Shown one piece after another: positions 54,398-62,173 of a DNA stretch of 64,000 nucleotides; the stretch's first letter is position 1; every line of letters begins with the position of its first letter. This DNA comes from Flexivirga aerilata (GTDB taxonomy: Bacteria; Actinomycetota; Actinomycetes; Actinomycetales; Dermatophilaceae), in the NCBI RefSeq assembly GCF_013002715.1, contig NZ_JABENB010000002.1, positions 186,001 to 250,000 on the forward strand, written 5' to 3'. The notes below the pieces were generated by a model. The model searched no databases and was not told the DNA's origin. It saw only the letters and a list, made by a program, of their open reading frames with translations. A program made the translations under genes and the position numbers.

Positions 54398-55173
54398 TGT
54401 CCGACCTGTTCCGCCTCGACGGCGCGACCGCCGTGCTGAGCGGCGCGTCCGGCTGGCTCGGCGTGAGTATGACGGGAGCCCTGCTCGACGCCGGGGCGCA
54501 CGTGCACGCGCTGGGCCGCGACGAGGGAAGGCTGCGTGCCGCGCTCGGTGCGGCCGCCGATCACGACCGGCTGACCCTGCACGCGATCGACGTCACCACT
54601 CCGGAGTGGCCGGACTTCCTGGCCGGGCTGCCGCGGGTGGACGTGCTGGTCAACAACGCCCACGTCGGCCGCGGCGGGTCGCTGCGGACCGCGACCGCGG
54701 ACAACTTCGACGAGGCGTTCGACCTGGCGGTGAAGGCGGCCTGGGCCGGCCTCAACGCCGCACGCCCCGGGCTTGCCGCGTCGGTGGCGGCCGGGTGGTC
54801 GCCGAGCGTGGTCAACGTGGCGTCGATGTACGGAATGGTGTCGCCGGACCCGGCGATGTACGCGACCGAGGAGGGCCGCAACCCGCCGTTCTACGGCGCG
54901 GCCAAGGCGGCCCTGCTGCAGCTGACCCGTTATGCCGCAGGCGAGCTCGGCCCCGAGGGCATCCGCGTCAACTCGCTGACACCGGGTCCGTTCCCGTCCT
55001 CCGCCGCGCAGGAGAACGCCGCACTCGTCGAGCAGTTGCGCAGCCGCACGATGACCGGCACGTTCGGTGAGCCGGACGACATCGCGACGGCGCTGCTCTT
55101 CCTCGCCTCGCCGCACTCCCGCTTCGTGACCGGGAGCAATGTCGTCGTGGACGGCGGCTGGACCGCGCGTTAG
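54397..55173 (+). CDS. short-chain dehydrogenase/reductase
   Basis: A 258-aa classical SDR. Cofactor loop SGASGWLGVSM near 18-28 (TGxxxGxG type), NNAHVG, catalytic Ser in NVASMYG and Tyr-Lys in FYGAAKAALL, C-terminal GSNVVVDGGW. Acceptor sugar is unknown; it may modify the side chain or ring of the nonulosonate or its precursor. It is translationally coupled to the fusion gene upstream and is followed by an inverted repeat. Confidence 0.92.
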   Translation: MSDLFRLDGATAVLSGASGWLGVSMTGALLDAGAHVHALGRDEGRLRAALGAAADHDRLTLHAIDVTTPEWPDFLAGLPRVDVLVNNAHVGRGGSLRTATADNFDEAFDLAVKAAWAGLNAARPGLAASVAAGWSPSVVNVASMYGMVSPDPAMYATEEGRNPPFYGAAKAALLQLTRYAAGELGPEGIRVNSLTPGPFPSSAAQENAALVEQLRSRTMTGTFGEPDDIATALLFLASPHSRFVTGSNVVVDGGWTAR

Positions 55174-55188
55174 CGCGCTCGGTGTCGC

Positions 55189-55245
55189 CGAGGTAGCACT
55201 CGCTGTCGCAATGACCTGCTCATAAGGACACGGAGTACTACCTCG
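55189..55245. terminator. inverted repeat between convergent SDR and pseG genes
   Basis: 13-bp arms at 55189-55201 and 55233-55245 (12 of 13 match) around a 31-nt loop, 16 bp after the SDR stop and 22 bp before the pseG stop. Probably a bidirectional terminator; no T-run. Confidence 0.6.
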
Positions 55246-55267
55246 CGGGCCGGGCCGCCCGCAACGG

Positions 55268-56314
55268 TCAGCGCGGCCCGCCAGGCCGGGCGTCGAGCGC
55301 GTCGGCGACCCGCCGGCGGCCGTCCCCGTCGAACATCGCCTGGCCGCGCCGTGCCATGGCGGCGGCCGCGCCGGGGTCGGCGATGAGCGCCGCCAGCCGG
55401 TCGGTCGCGACAGCCCGGTCGAAGCCGTCGAGCAGGCCCAGAGGCGCTACGACGCCCGCCTGGGCCGTCTGCTGGTAGCCCAGCTCCTGGTTGTCGGCGA
55501 CGCAGACGACCGCGGTCGGCACGCCGATCGCGAGCAACTCCCACACCGACGACCCGGAGGCGCTGATCGCCAGGTCGGCTGACGCGGCCAGCCCGGCGAG
55601 GTCCGGACTGGGCGGGATCGTCCGAAGGGTCTGCCCGTCGGACGGGACGAGCGCGGCGAGTCGCTCGGCGATTTCGGGGTTTCCGGCAATCACGGTGATG
55701 TCGAGCGGTCGTCCCGTCGCGAGCAGCGCTGGTATGACGACGGGCGCCGCGCCCATCGGGTCCGTGCCGCCGAAAACAGCCAGCACCGAACGGATTTCGC
55801 CGGGCGTGCCGCTGAGGTCGCGCCGCCGGTCGAGGACCGAGTCGCGGAAGAGCGCATAGTCGGCCCCGGCCAGAGCCACCGATCCGGGCGGCCCGCCGCG
55901 GTGCGGGAGGGAGCCGAGGTTCTGGTCGACATAGAGGTCGGCCTCCTGCCCGGCACCGTAATCGCCGTCGACCATCGCCAGGACCGTCCGGCCGTCCGCG
56001 CGCAGCCGTGCGCCGGCGTCGGCCGGCAGGTCGTAGCCGTCGAGCACGACCGCGCCGAAGCCGGCCGCGGCCGCCTGTCCGGCGAGGGCCGGGCCGGTCG
56101 TGGCTGCCGTCATACGGCCGAAACCGGCGCGTGCGACGAGCGGTTCGAGCCAGCCGGCGCCGCCGAGATCGCCCCACAGGGTGACCGGGTGACCGCGGTG
56201 CCGGAGTTCCTCGCCGAGCGCGATGCAGCGCACCGCGTGTCCCACCCCGATGCGGGCGCCGGCGTCGCAGCGCAGGGCGACATGCGCGGGCGGCGCAGCG
56301 GGACGGGAGGGCAT
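55268..56314 (-). CDS. pseG: PseG-like UDP-sugar hydrolase
   Basis: A 348-aa protein with the N-terminal signature RCDAGARIGVGHAVRCIALGEEL of PseG (RxDxxxxIGxGHxxRC; the His is catalytic). A GT28-like C-terminal half has VFGGTDPMGA, SADLAISASGSSVWELLA and VADNQE. PseG removes UDP from the 2,4-diacetamido-trideoxyhexose in pseudaminic acid synthesis; the SpsG and legionaminate enzymes are alike, so the exact sugar is open. The ATG at 56314 leads directly into the fold. It is on the opposite strand to pseB, 77 bp away. Confidence 0.85.
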   Translation of the reverse strand: MPSRPAAPPAHVALRCDAGARIGVGHAVRCIALGEELRHRGHPVTLWGDLGGAGWLEPLVARAGFGRMTAATTGPALAGQAAAAGFGAVVLDGYDLPADAGARLRADGRTVLAMVDGDYGAGQEADLYVDQNLGSLPHRGGPPGSVALAGADYALFRDSVLDRRRDLSGTPGEIRSVLAVFGGTDPMGAAPVVIPALLATGRPLDITVIAGNPEIAERLAALVPSDGQTLRTIPPSPDLAGLAASADLAISASGSSVWELLAIGVPTAVVCVADNQELGYQQTAQAGVVAPLGLLDGFDRAVATDRLAALIADPGAAAAMARRGQAMFDGDGRRRVADALDARPGGPR

Positions 56315-56391
56315 CGCCCGAAATGTTAACCTCGTGGGTGGTCCGCGCCTCCTGCGCGACCTCTTGTTCCCTTGGATCGCCAGGAGTTTGT

Positions 56392-57381
56392 GTGTCTGAA
56401 TTGCAGGGTTCGTCGGTTCTCGTCACCGGTGGCACCGGGTCGTTCGGCAAGGCGTTCATCCGACGGTTGCTCGATGACATCAAGCCCAAGCGCGTCATCG
56501 TCTACTCGCGGGACGAGTTGAAGCAGTGGGAGGTCCGTCAGCACTTCGGTGACGACCCCCGCCTGCGCTGGTTCATCGGCGACGTGCGGGACCTGCCGCG
56601 GCTGCAGCGGGCGATGCACCAGGTCGACTATGTCGTGCACGCCGCGGCGCTGAAGCAGGTCGACACCGGCGAGTACAACCCGTTCGAGTTCGTCAAGACC
56701 AACGTGCTCGGCTCGCAGAACGTCATCGAGGCCGCGATCGACGCCGGCGTGAAGAAGGTCGTCGCCCTCTCGACCGACAAGGCGTCCAGCCCGATCAACC
56801 TGTATGGCGCAACGAAGCTCTCGGCCGACAAGCTCTTCATCCTCGGCAACCACTACGCGGCCGCCTACCCGACCCGCTTCGCGGTGGTGCGCTACGGCAA
56901 CGTGACCGGTTCGCGCGGCTCGATCGTGCCGAAGTTCCGCGCGCTGGCCGAGGCCGGCGAGTCGCTGCCGATCACCGACCTGCGCTGCACCCGCTTCCTC
57001 ATCACGCTGCCCGACGCGGTGCAGATGGTGCTCGACACCTTCGACATGATGCAGGGCGGCGAGCTGGTGGTGCCGCACATCCCGTCGCACAAGGTGACCG
57101 ACCTGGCCCAGGCGATCGCGCCCGGCGCCAAGATGCACGACATCGGCCTGCGCCCCGGCGAGAAGCTGCACGAGGAGATGATCTCCCCGGAGGAGGGGCG
57201 TCGCGCGGTCATCGTCCAGGACGGCAAGTACTACGTGCTGCAGCCGGAGCTGGCCAGCTGGGGTTACAAGCCGATCGAGAACGCCACGCCGGTGCCGGAG
57301 GGCTTCCACTGCTCGTCGGACAAGAACGACATCTGGATCGACGCCGACGACATCCGCAAGATCCTCGACTCGGGCGTCTGA
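56392..57381 (+). CDS. pseB: UDP-GlcNAc 4,6-dehydratase (inverting), PseB type
   Basis: A 329-aa extended SDR that begins pseudaminic-acid synthesis from UDP-GlcNAc. TGGTGSFGKAFI near 12-23, AALKQVDTGEYNPFE, STDKASSPINLYGATK (Thr, Asp, Lys, Tyr), and RYGNVTGSRGS are the PseB/FlaA1 short-form pattern. It is soluble, unlike the membrane FlaA1-long types. The GTG at 56392 has CAGGAG six bases upstream. It is 90 bp before pseC. Confidence 0.93.
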   Translation: MSELQGSSVLVTGGTGSFGKAFIRRLLDDIKPKRVIVYSRDELKQWEVRQHFGDDPRLRWFIGDVRDLPRLQRAMHQVDYVVHAAALKQVDTGEYNPFEFVKTNVLGSQNVIEAAIDAGVKKVVALSTDKASSPINLYGATKLSADKLFILGNHYAAAYPTRFAVVRYGNVTGSRGSIVPKFRALAEAGESLPITDLRCTRFLITLPDAVQMVLDTFDMMQGGELVVPHIPSHKVTDLAQAIAPGAKMHDIGLRPGEKLHEEMISPEEGRRAVIVQDGKYYVLQPELASWGYKPIENATPVPEGFHCSSDKNDIWIDADDIRKILDSGV

Positions 57382-57471
57382 TCGGGCGTCCAGTCACCCC
57401 GACGACGTTCTCCGCTCGTTCCGCGCAGCGACCCGTTGCGGGGCCGGCATGACTCAAGGAGCCTTTCCACC

Positions 57472-58605
57472 GTGCTGAACTACGGCCGCCAGTCGATCAA
57501 CGACGAGGACATCGAAGCGGTCGCCGCGGTGCTGCGCGGCGACTGGCTGACCACCGGCCCGGCGGTGACCGCGTTCGAGCGCGATGTCGCCGACACCGCG
57601 GGGGTGGCCGAGCCGGCCGTGTCGGTCACGTCCGGCACCGCCGCGCTCCACACGGCATACGCCGGCCTCGGTGTCGGGCCGGGCGACGAGGTGATCACCA
57701 CCCCGCTCACGTTCTTCGCCACCGCCACCTGTGCGATGTGGCAGGGCGCGAAGATCGTCTTCGCCGACGTGAGTGAGGACACCGGCAACCTCGATCCGCA
57801 GGCGGTCGAGGCGGCAATCACCGGCAACACCAAGGTGATTGCCGGTGTCGACTACGCCGGCCACCCGATCGACGCGCCGGCACTCGGCAAGCTCGCGCAC
57901 GACAACGGCGCGCTGCTGCTCGAGGACGCCGCGCACTCGATCGGCGGCACGCTCGACGGTGTGCCGGTCGGCTCGCTCGCCGATGTCACGACCTTCTCGT
58001 TCTTCCCGACCAAGAACCTCACCACCGCAGAGGGCGGCGCGGTGGTCGGCACCGACCCGGAAGTGCTCGAGCGGGCCCGGATGTTCAAGAGCATCGGCTA
58101 CACGCGCGACCCGGAGCGGTTGCGCAACCCGCAGGGGCAGGGCGGCTGGTACTACGAGGTGCACGAGCTCGGCCTCAACTACCGCCTGCCCGACGTGCTC
58201 GCCGCGCTCGGCTCCAACCAGCTGAAGCGGCTGGCCGACTTCAAGAAGCGCCGCGCCGAGGTGACCGCGCGCTACAACGAGGGCTTCGCCGGCATCGACG
58301 CGCTGCGCACCCCGGCCCAGCGCGAGGGCGCCGACCCGATGTGGCACCTCTACCCGCTGCGGATCCTCGACGGCCGCCGCCGGGAGCTGTTCGACCACCT
58401 GCGGGCGAACGAGATCGGCGCGCAGGTCAACTACATCCCGGTGCACCACCAGCCGATCTTCGCCGAACTCGGCTGGCGGCAGGGGCAGTTCCCGGTCGCC
58501 GAGGCCTACTCCAGCGGCGAGATCAGCCTGCCGATGTTCGCCGGGCTCACCGACGGCGACGTCGACCGGGTGATCGAGCTGGTGCGCGACTTCGTCAGCG
58601 GCTGA
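57472..58605 (+). CDS. pseC: UDP-4-amino sugar transaminase, PseC type
   Basis: A 377-aa DegT/DnrJ aminotransferase. It adds an amino group from glutamate at C4 of the PseB product. It opens NYGRQSINDEDIEAV; it has VTSGTAALHTAY (PLP phosphate), EDAAHSIGG (Asp-His), the PLP lysine in FFPTKNLTTAEGGA, and NYRLPDVLAALG. The GTG at 57472 lies 10 nt after AAGGAG. Together with pseB and pseG this gives three of the six Pse enzymes; the acetyltransferase (PseH) and synthase (PseI) are not in the window. Confidence 0.92.
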   Translation: MLNYGRQSINDEDIEAVAAVLRGDWLTTGPAVTAFERDVADTAGVAEPAVSVTSGTAALHTAYAGLGVGPGDEVITTPLTFFATATCAMWQGAKIVFADVSEDTGNLDPQAVEAAITGNTKVIAGVDYAGHPIDAPALGKLAHDNGALLLEDAAHSIGGTLDGVPVGSLADVTTFSFFPTKNLTTAEGGAVVGTDPEVLERARMFKSIGYTRDPERLRNPQGQGGWYYEVHELGLNYRLPDVLAALGSNQLKRLADFKKRRAEVTARYNEGFAGIDALRTPAQREGADPMWHLYPLRILDGRRRELFDHLRANEIGAQVNYIPVHHQPIFAELGWRQGQFPVAEAYSSGEISLPMFAGLTDGDVDRVIELVRDFVSG

Positions 58606-58622
58606 CCGGCGCGCTGACCGCG

Positions 58623-59429
58623 ATGCATCACGCCAACGTCTTCTACGGGCACGCCGCGATCCTGGCGCGCTACTGCGGACTGAGCGATCCGGGGCCGATC
58701 CAGGGCTACCTGCAGCACGGTTGGAACTTCCACGACGGCTTCGCCGTGGGGCACGAATTCGTCCCTGGCACACCGAAATTCGTCTGGTCGGAGACTGTGC
58801 GTCGACGCGGCTGGTCACTCGGGTTGCGCGACTACTACGTCGTCGGTGCACCCTGGGCATACCTGGTCGCGATGCAGGAGGACCCGCCGCCGCCCGGCGA
58901 CGGCACGATCGTCTATCCGTTCCACGGCTGGGAGGGGCAGCAGATCATCGGCGACCACGCGGCATACGCCGACGAGGTGCGCGCGATGGAGGGCGACGTT
59001 CCCCTCACGATGTGTCTCTACTGGAACGACTACGACAAGCCCGAGGTCCGAAAGGTGTATGCCGACAAGGGTTTTCGGGTGATCACCCACGGTCGCCGGG
59101 GTCACATGTACATCGGTGGCGACACGGACTTCCTGGACAACCAGCTGCTCGAGCTCCGGCGCCATCGTCGGGTGGTCAGTAACCGGCTCGGTTCGGCGCT
59201 GCTCTATGGCGCGTCGCTGGGCCGGGAGATCGGCGTCTATGGCGATCCGATGGTGTTGCGCAACGATCACGCGGTGCTGGGTGGCATGGCACGGCAGCAG
59301 CGACTCTTTCCGCAATTGCACCGCGCGCAGGTCGATCCGGGCGTCGCGGCGGGCGTGGTCCGCGCCGAGCTCGGGACTGAGCTGTTGCTGCCGCCGGGCG
59401 CGCTGGCGGCCCGGCTCGGCTGGGCGTGA
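58623..59429 (+). CDS. unknown protein, paralogue A of the HGW family
   Basis: A 268-aa soluble protein of unknown family, starting MHHANVFYGHAAIL. It is clearly related to the protein at 61321-62169: both share YGHA at the N-terminus, GYLQHGWN, FVWS, FHGWEG, GRRG, and HRRV followed by NRL, YGAS and VYGDPM near the C-terminus. The C-terminal block with a conserved YGDP recalls GT-B type polymerases and capsule export/synthase proteins, so a glycosyltransferase using CMP-nonulosonate is possible. This is an inference; no motif settles it. It is 17 bp after pseC and convergent with the 624-aa gene. Confidence 0.75.
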   Translation: MHHANVFYGHAAILARYCGLSDPGPIQGYLQHGWNFHDGFAVGHEFVPGTPKFVWSETVRRRGWSLGLRDYYVVGAPWAYLVAMQEDPPPPGDGTIVYPFHGWEGQQIIGDHAAYADEVRAMEGDVPLTMCLYWNDYDKPEVRKVYADKGFRVITHGRRGHMYIGGDTDFLDNQLLELRRHRRVVSNRLGSALLYGASLGREIGVYGDPMVLRNDHAVLGGMARQQRLFPQLHRAQVDPGVAAGVVRAELGTELLLPPGALAARLGWA

Positions 59430-59453
59430 GAGCCCGGCCGAGCCGGCCGTGTC

Positions 59454-61328
59454 CTACTTCTTGTTCTTCGCCGCCCGGGTGCGCTGAGCGCGTTTGACGA
59501 CGCGGTCGACACCGGCGGTGAGTTCGCCGAAGCTGCGCACCTGCGCGGTCCGCTTCACCAGCCGCGCGGCGACTCCCGCACGGGTCGGAGCAGCCGCGGC
59601 GCCTGCGCCACCGCCGCCGCCGGGCCGCATGTTGCGGATCACCTGCTCGCGGGTGCGCAGTTGCTTGTCCCGGAAGCCGATCGTGCGTTCCAGTCCGAAG
59701 ATGTGCCCCTGCGCCTCGGCCAGCTCGCGGCGGGCCTGCGCTGCGTCGGCGAAGGCGGTGCGCAGGTCCGGCACCGTGCCGGACGGCTGCGGCCGCGACC
59801 GGCCGATGGCGTCGGCGAGTGCGCGGGCCTGCGCGATCTCCTCGCGGGCCGGTTCGGCACCGGACGCCATCTCGACCCACATCCCGACGAGGGCCTCCCC
59901 CTGCACGTGATCGGGCCACGGCTGCCGGACGTGCTCGCGGCGGAGCCGGTCCTGCAACAGCCAGAACGCGGCGGCGAGGGCGTCGGTCGTGCCCACGCTC
60001 TCGGTCCACCGGGCTCCGTCGGCGCCCGGGGCGAAATCGCGCCCGGTGACGTGCAGGTTGTCGAAGGTGATCACCCGGCGCTCAGTCACCGGCACCGACT
60101 GCACGTAGGCACCCACGGCCTGCGCGAGCTCGCGGAAGGCCGGCACGTCGCCGGCCGTCGCCTGGTCGACGAACAGGTCCTCGACGGTGGCGGTCAGGTG
60201 CAGCTGTGGCGGCACGAGCTCCGGGTCGATGTCGACCCGGGCGTCGGCGTCACGCTGTGGTGCGGTCTGCGCGGACAGGTAGTGCGCCGTCTCGGACGGC
60301 TGGGCGGTGTCGCGTTCCTCGACCTCGGTCGCGGCGTCGTCCGGCCACTCGGCGGAGCGCACGTCGGCCGCCGACAACACGGCGAGATTGCCTGTGGTGT
60401 CGTCGAATTCGCCGATCACCAGGGTGCCGTCGGGAGACACCCGTGCGAGGTCGAAGTCGGCCGATGTCCCGAGCAGGACCAGGCCCCCGTCGGCCGCGTC
60501 GGCCAGGCGGCGGCCGCGAGCCAGGGTGCGGATCAGCTCGTCCGGCTGCGCGAGCAGCGGGCGCCGATGCGCGTGCGCCGCATCGATCGCATAACCGGTG
60601 ATCGCCGGGGGCGCCTGGTCCAGCGTCTCGGGCGCCCCACTCGCCAGCAGCCGCGGGGCGGCCGTCGGGCCGAACACGGCGACCAGGTCGCCGGCTGCGT
60701 CGCCGGTCACCGTGGCGACGAGCGCGAGCAGGCCCTCCGCGGTGGTCGGCCGGGTCGGGTCGGCGTGGAAGGCGCGGAACTCGTCGTCGCCGTGCCGATC
60801 CTTGGCCGGCCGGGCATCCAGCACGTTGACCGGCGCCGCGTCGTAGGCGTGGGTGAAGGCGACACGGGCGTCCGGCGTCGCCAGGCCCAGCAGCAGCCGG
60901 AGGGTGTCGTCGAAGGGGAGTGGCTCGGAGTCGTAGGACAGCACCCGGTCGAGCCCGTCGAGCGCGACGACGACCGAGAACGGTTCCGGCGCGGACTCCA
61001 CGAAGCCGTCCAGGCTGCCCGCGACGACCTCCGCCGGCAGCCCCTGCGAGGCCAGGGCAGTCGCGTCCGGGGTGCCGCGGACCAGCACGGTCGGTGTGGA
61101 GTCGGTGGCCGCCGCGACGGCGGAAACGAGTGCGGGGGAGTGCGGGCCGACGATCAGCACCCGGTCGGCCGCGCCGAGGCCGAGCCGCTGCACCACCGAC
61201 TCCAGCAGCGGGCCGCCGGCGGCATACGACCGGCCGGAGTAGTCGCTCCAGGGGTCCTGCATCGTCCCGCGGACCACCGCGGGCATCGTCGGTGCGACCT
61301 CGAGGGTCGTGGCGTCCGGCTCAGTCAT
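59454..61328 (-). CDS. unknown 624-aa protein with Rossmann-like N-terminus
   Basis: A 624-aa protein. Residues about 25-160 look like a degenerate SAM-methyltransferase/Rossmann domain (RSYAAGGPLLESVVQRLG, RVLIVGPHSPALV, VVALDGLDRVLSYDSEPLPF). A central beta-rich part follows. The C-terminal quarter is charged and helical (AQARRELAEAQGHIFGLERT), with a Gly/Ala linker and a Lys/Arg-rich end finishing AAKNKK, which could bind membrane or nucleic acid. It has no signal peptide. Its start overlaps the stop of the HGW-family gene by 8 bp, so it belongs to the surface-glycan operon. I cannot name a function. Confidence 0.78.
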   Translation of the reverse strand: MTEPDATTLEVAPTMPAVVRGTMQDPWSDYSGRSYAAGGPLLESVVQRLGLGAADRVLIVGPHSPALVSAVAAATDSTPTVLVRGTPDATALASQGLPAEVVAGSLDGFVESAPEPFSVVVALDGLDRVLSYDSEPLPFDDTLRLLLGLATPDARVAFTHAYDAAPVNVLDARPAKDRHGDDEFRAFHADPTRPTTAEGLLALVATVTGDAAGDLVAVFGPTAAPRLLASGAPETLDQAPPAITGYAIDAAHAHRRPLLAQPDELIRTLARGRRLADAADGGLVLLGTSADFDLARVSPDGTLVIGEFDDTTGNLAVLSAADVRSAEWPDDAATEVEERDTAQPSETAHYLSAQTAPQRDADARVDIDPELVPPQLHLTATVEDLFVDQATAGDVPAFRELAQAVGAYVQSVPVTERRVITFDNLHVTGRDFAPGADGARWTESVGTTDALAAAFWLLQDRLRREHVRQPWPDHVQGEALVGMWVEMASGAEPAREEIAQARALADAIGRSRPQPSGTVPDLRTAFADAAQARRELAEAQGHIFGLERTIGFRDKQLRTREQVIRNMRPGGGGGAGAAAAPTRAGVAARLVKRTAQVRSFGELTAGVDRVVKRAQRTRAAKNKK

Positions 61329-62169
61329 TGGTGCTCCCGTCGAACATGGTGTGTCGGACCTCGTACGGCGTGAGTCGGAAGTCGGCTCCGAGCTCGTGCC
61401 GGGTGATCTGTGCGGCGGCGTTCTGGTCGATGTCCTTGCCGATCAGCTCCGGCCACTGACGCTCGACGCGGGCATTGCCGCCGAAGCGCGCGTCCTCCCC
61501 GTCCATCAGCATCGGATCGCCGTAGACCGCGACCTCGCAACCCGCGGACGCGCCGTAGAGGATCGCGCTCGACAGCCGGTTGGCCGCGACGCGCCGGTGC
61601 CGGCGGATCGCGGCGAGTTGCTTGTAGAGAAAGTCGGGGTCGGTGCCGAGGTAGGAGAAGCCGCGACGCCCGAAGCTGATGACGTCGAAACCGGCGTCGA
61701 GGTAACGGTTGCGCACCTCCGGCCGGTCGTACTCGGTGTAGTAGAGCGAGAACGTCACCGGGCCGTCCTCGGTCTCGCGGATCTCGTCGATCAGGCGCTG
61801 GTGGTCGCCGTGGATCTTGCCGCCCTCCCACCCGTGGAACAGGAACCACAAGGTCCCCTCGCGCTCGATCGGCTTGCCGTTGTCCTCGTCGAAGAGGCCG
61901 AGCGTCGGCTCGAGCTCCTGCAGGTAGAGCCAGGGCGAGCCGACGACGTGGTAGTTGCGTCGCCCGAGAGCGTAGCCGCGCTGCGCGACGTCCGGGCTCC
62001 ACACGAATCGCGTTGCGCCGTCGAAGAACTCGTGCGTGGGGTTGAAACCGTCGGCGACGTTCCAGCCGTGCTGGAGATAGCCGCGGATCCGTGGGGGCGC
62101 CGCGTCGTCGAGACCGGCGTAACGAGCCATGATGTGCGCGTGGCCGTAGTAGTGGTTGTGGTGGTGCAT
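61321..62169 (-). CDS. unknown protein, paralogue B of the HGW family
   Basis: A 282-aa protein related to the one at 58623. Shared pieces are YGHAHIMARYAGLDD, GYLQHGWN, FVWSPDV, VVGSPWLYL, FHGWEGGKIHGDH, FGRRGFSYLGTD, HRRV, YGAS and VYGDPM. Two copies in one locus suggest two linkages or substrates of the same enzymatic type. The ATG at 62169 (MHHHNHYYG) is 4 bp after the stop of the upstream glycosyltransferase; the longer frame belongs to that gene. Function unknown; GT-B-like enzyme possible. Confidence 0.76.
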   Translation of the reverse strand: MHHHNHYYGHAHIMARYAGLDDAAPPRIRGYLQHGWNVADGFNPTHEFFDGATRFVWSPDVAQRGYALGRRNYHVVGSPWLYLQELEPTLGLFDEDNGKPIEREGTLWFLFHGWEGGKIHGDHQRLIDEIRETEDGPVTFSLYYTEYDRPEVRNRYLDAGFDVISFGRRGFSYLGTDPDFLYKQLAAIRRHRRVAANRLSSAILYGASAGCEVAVYGDPMLMDGEDARFGGNARVERQWPELIGKDIDQNAAAQITRHELGADFRLTPYEVRHTMFDGSTND

Positions 62170-62173
62170 CAGC

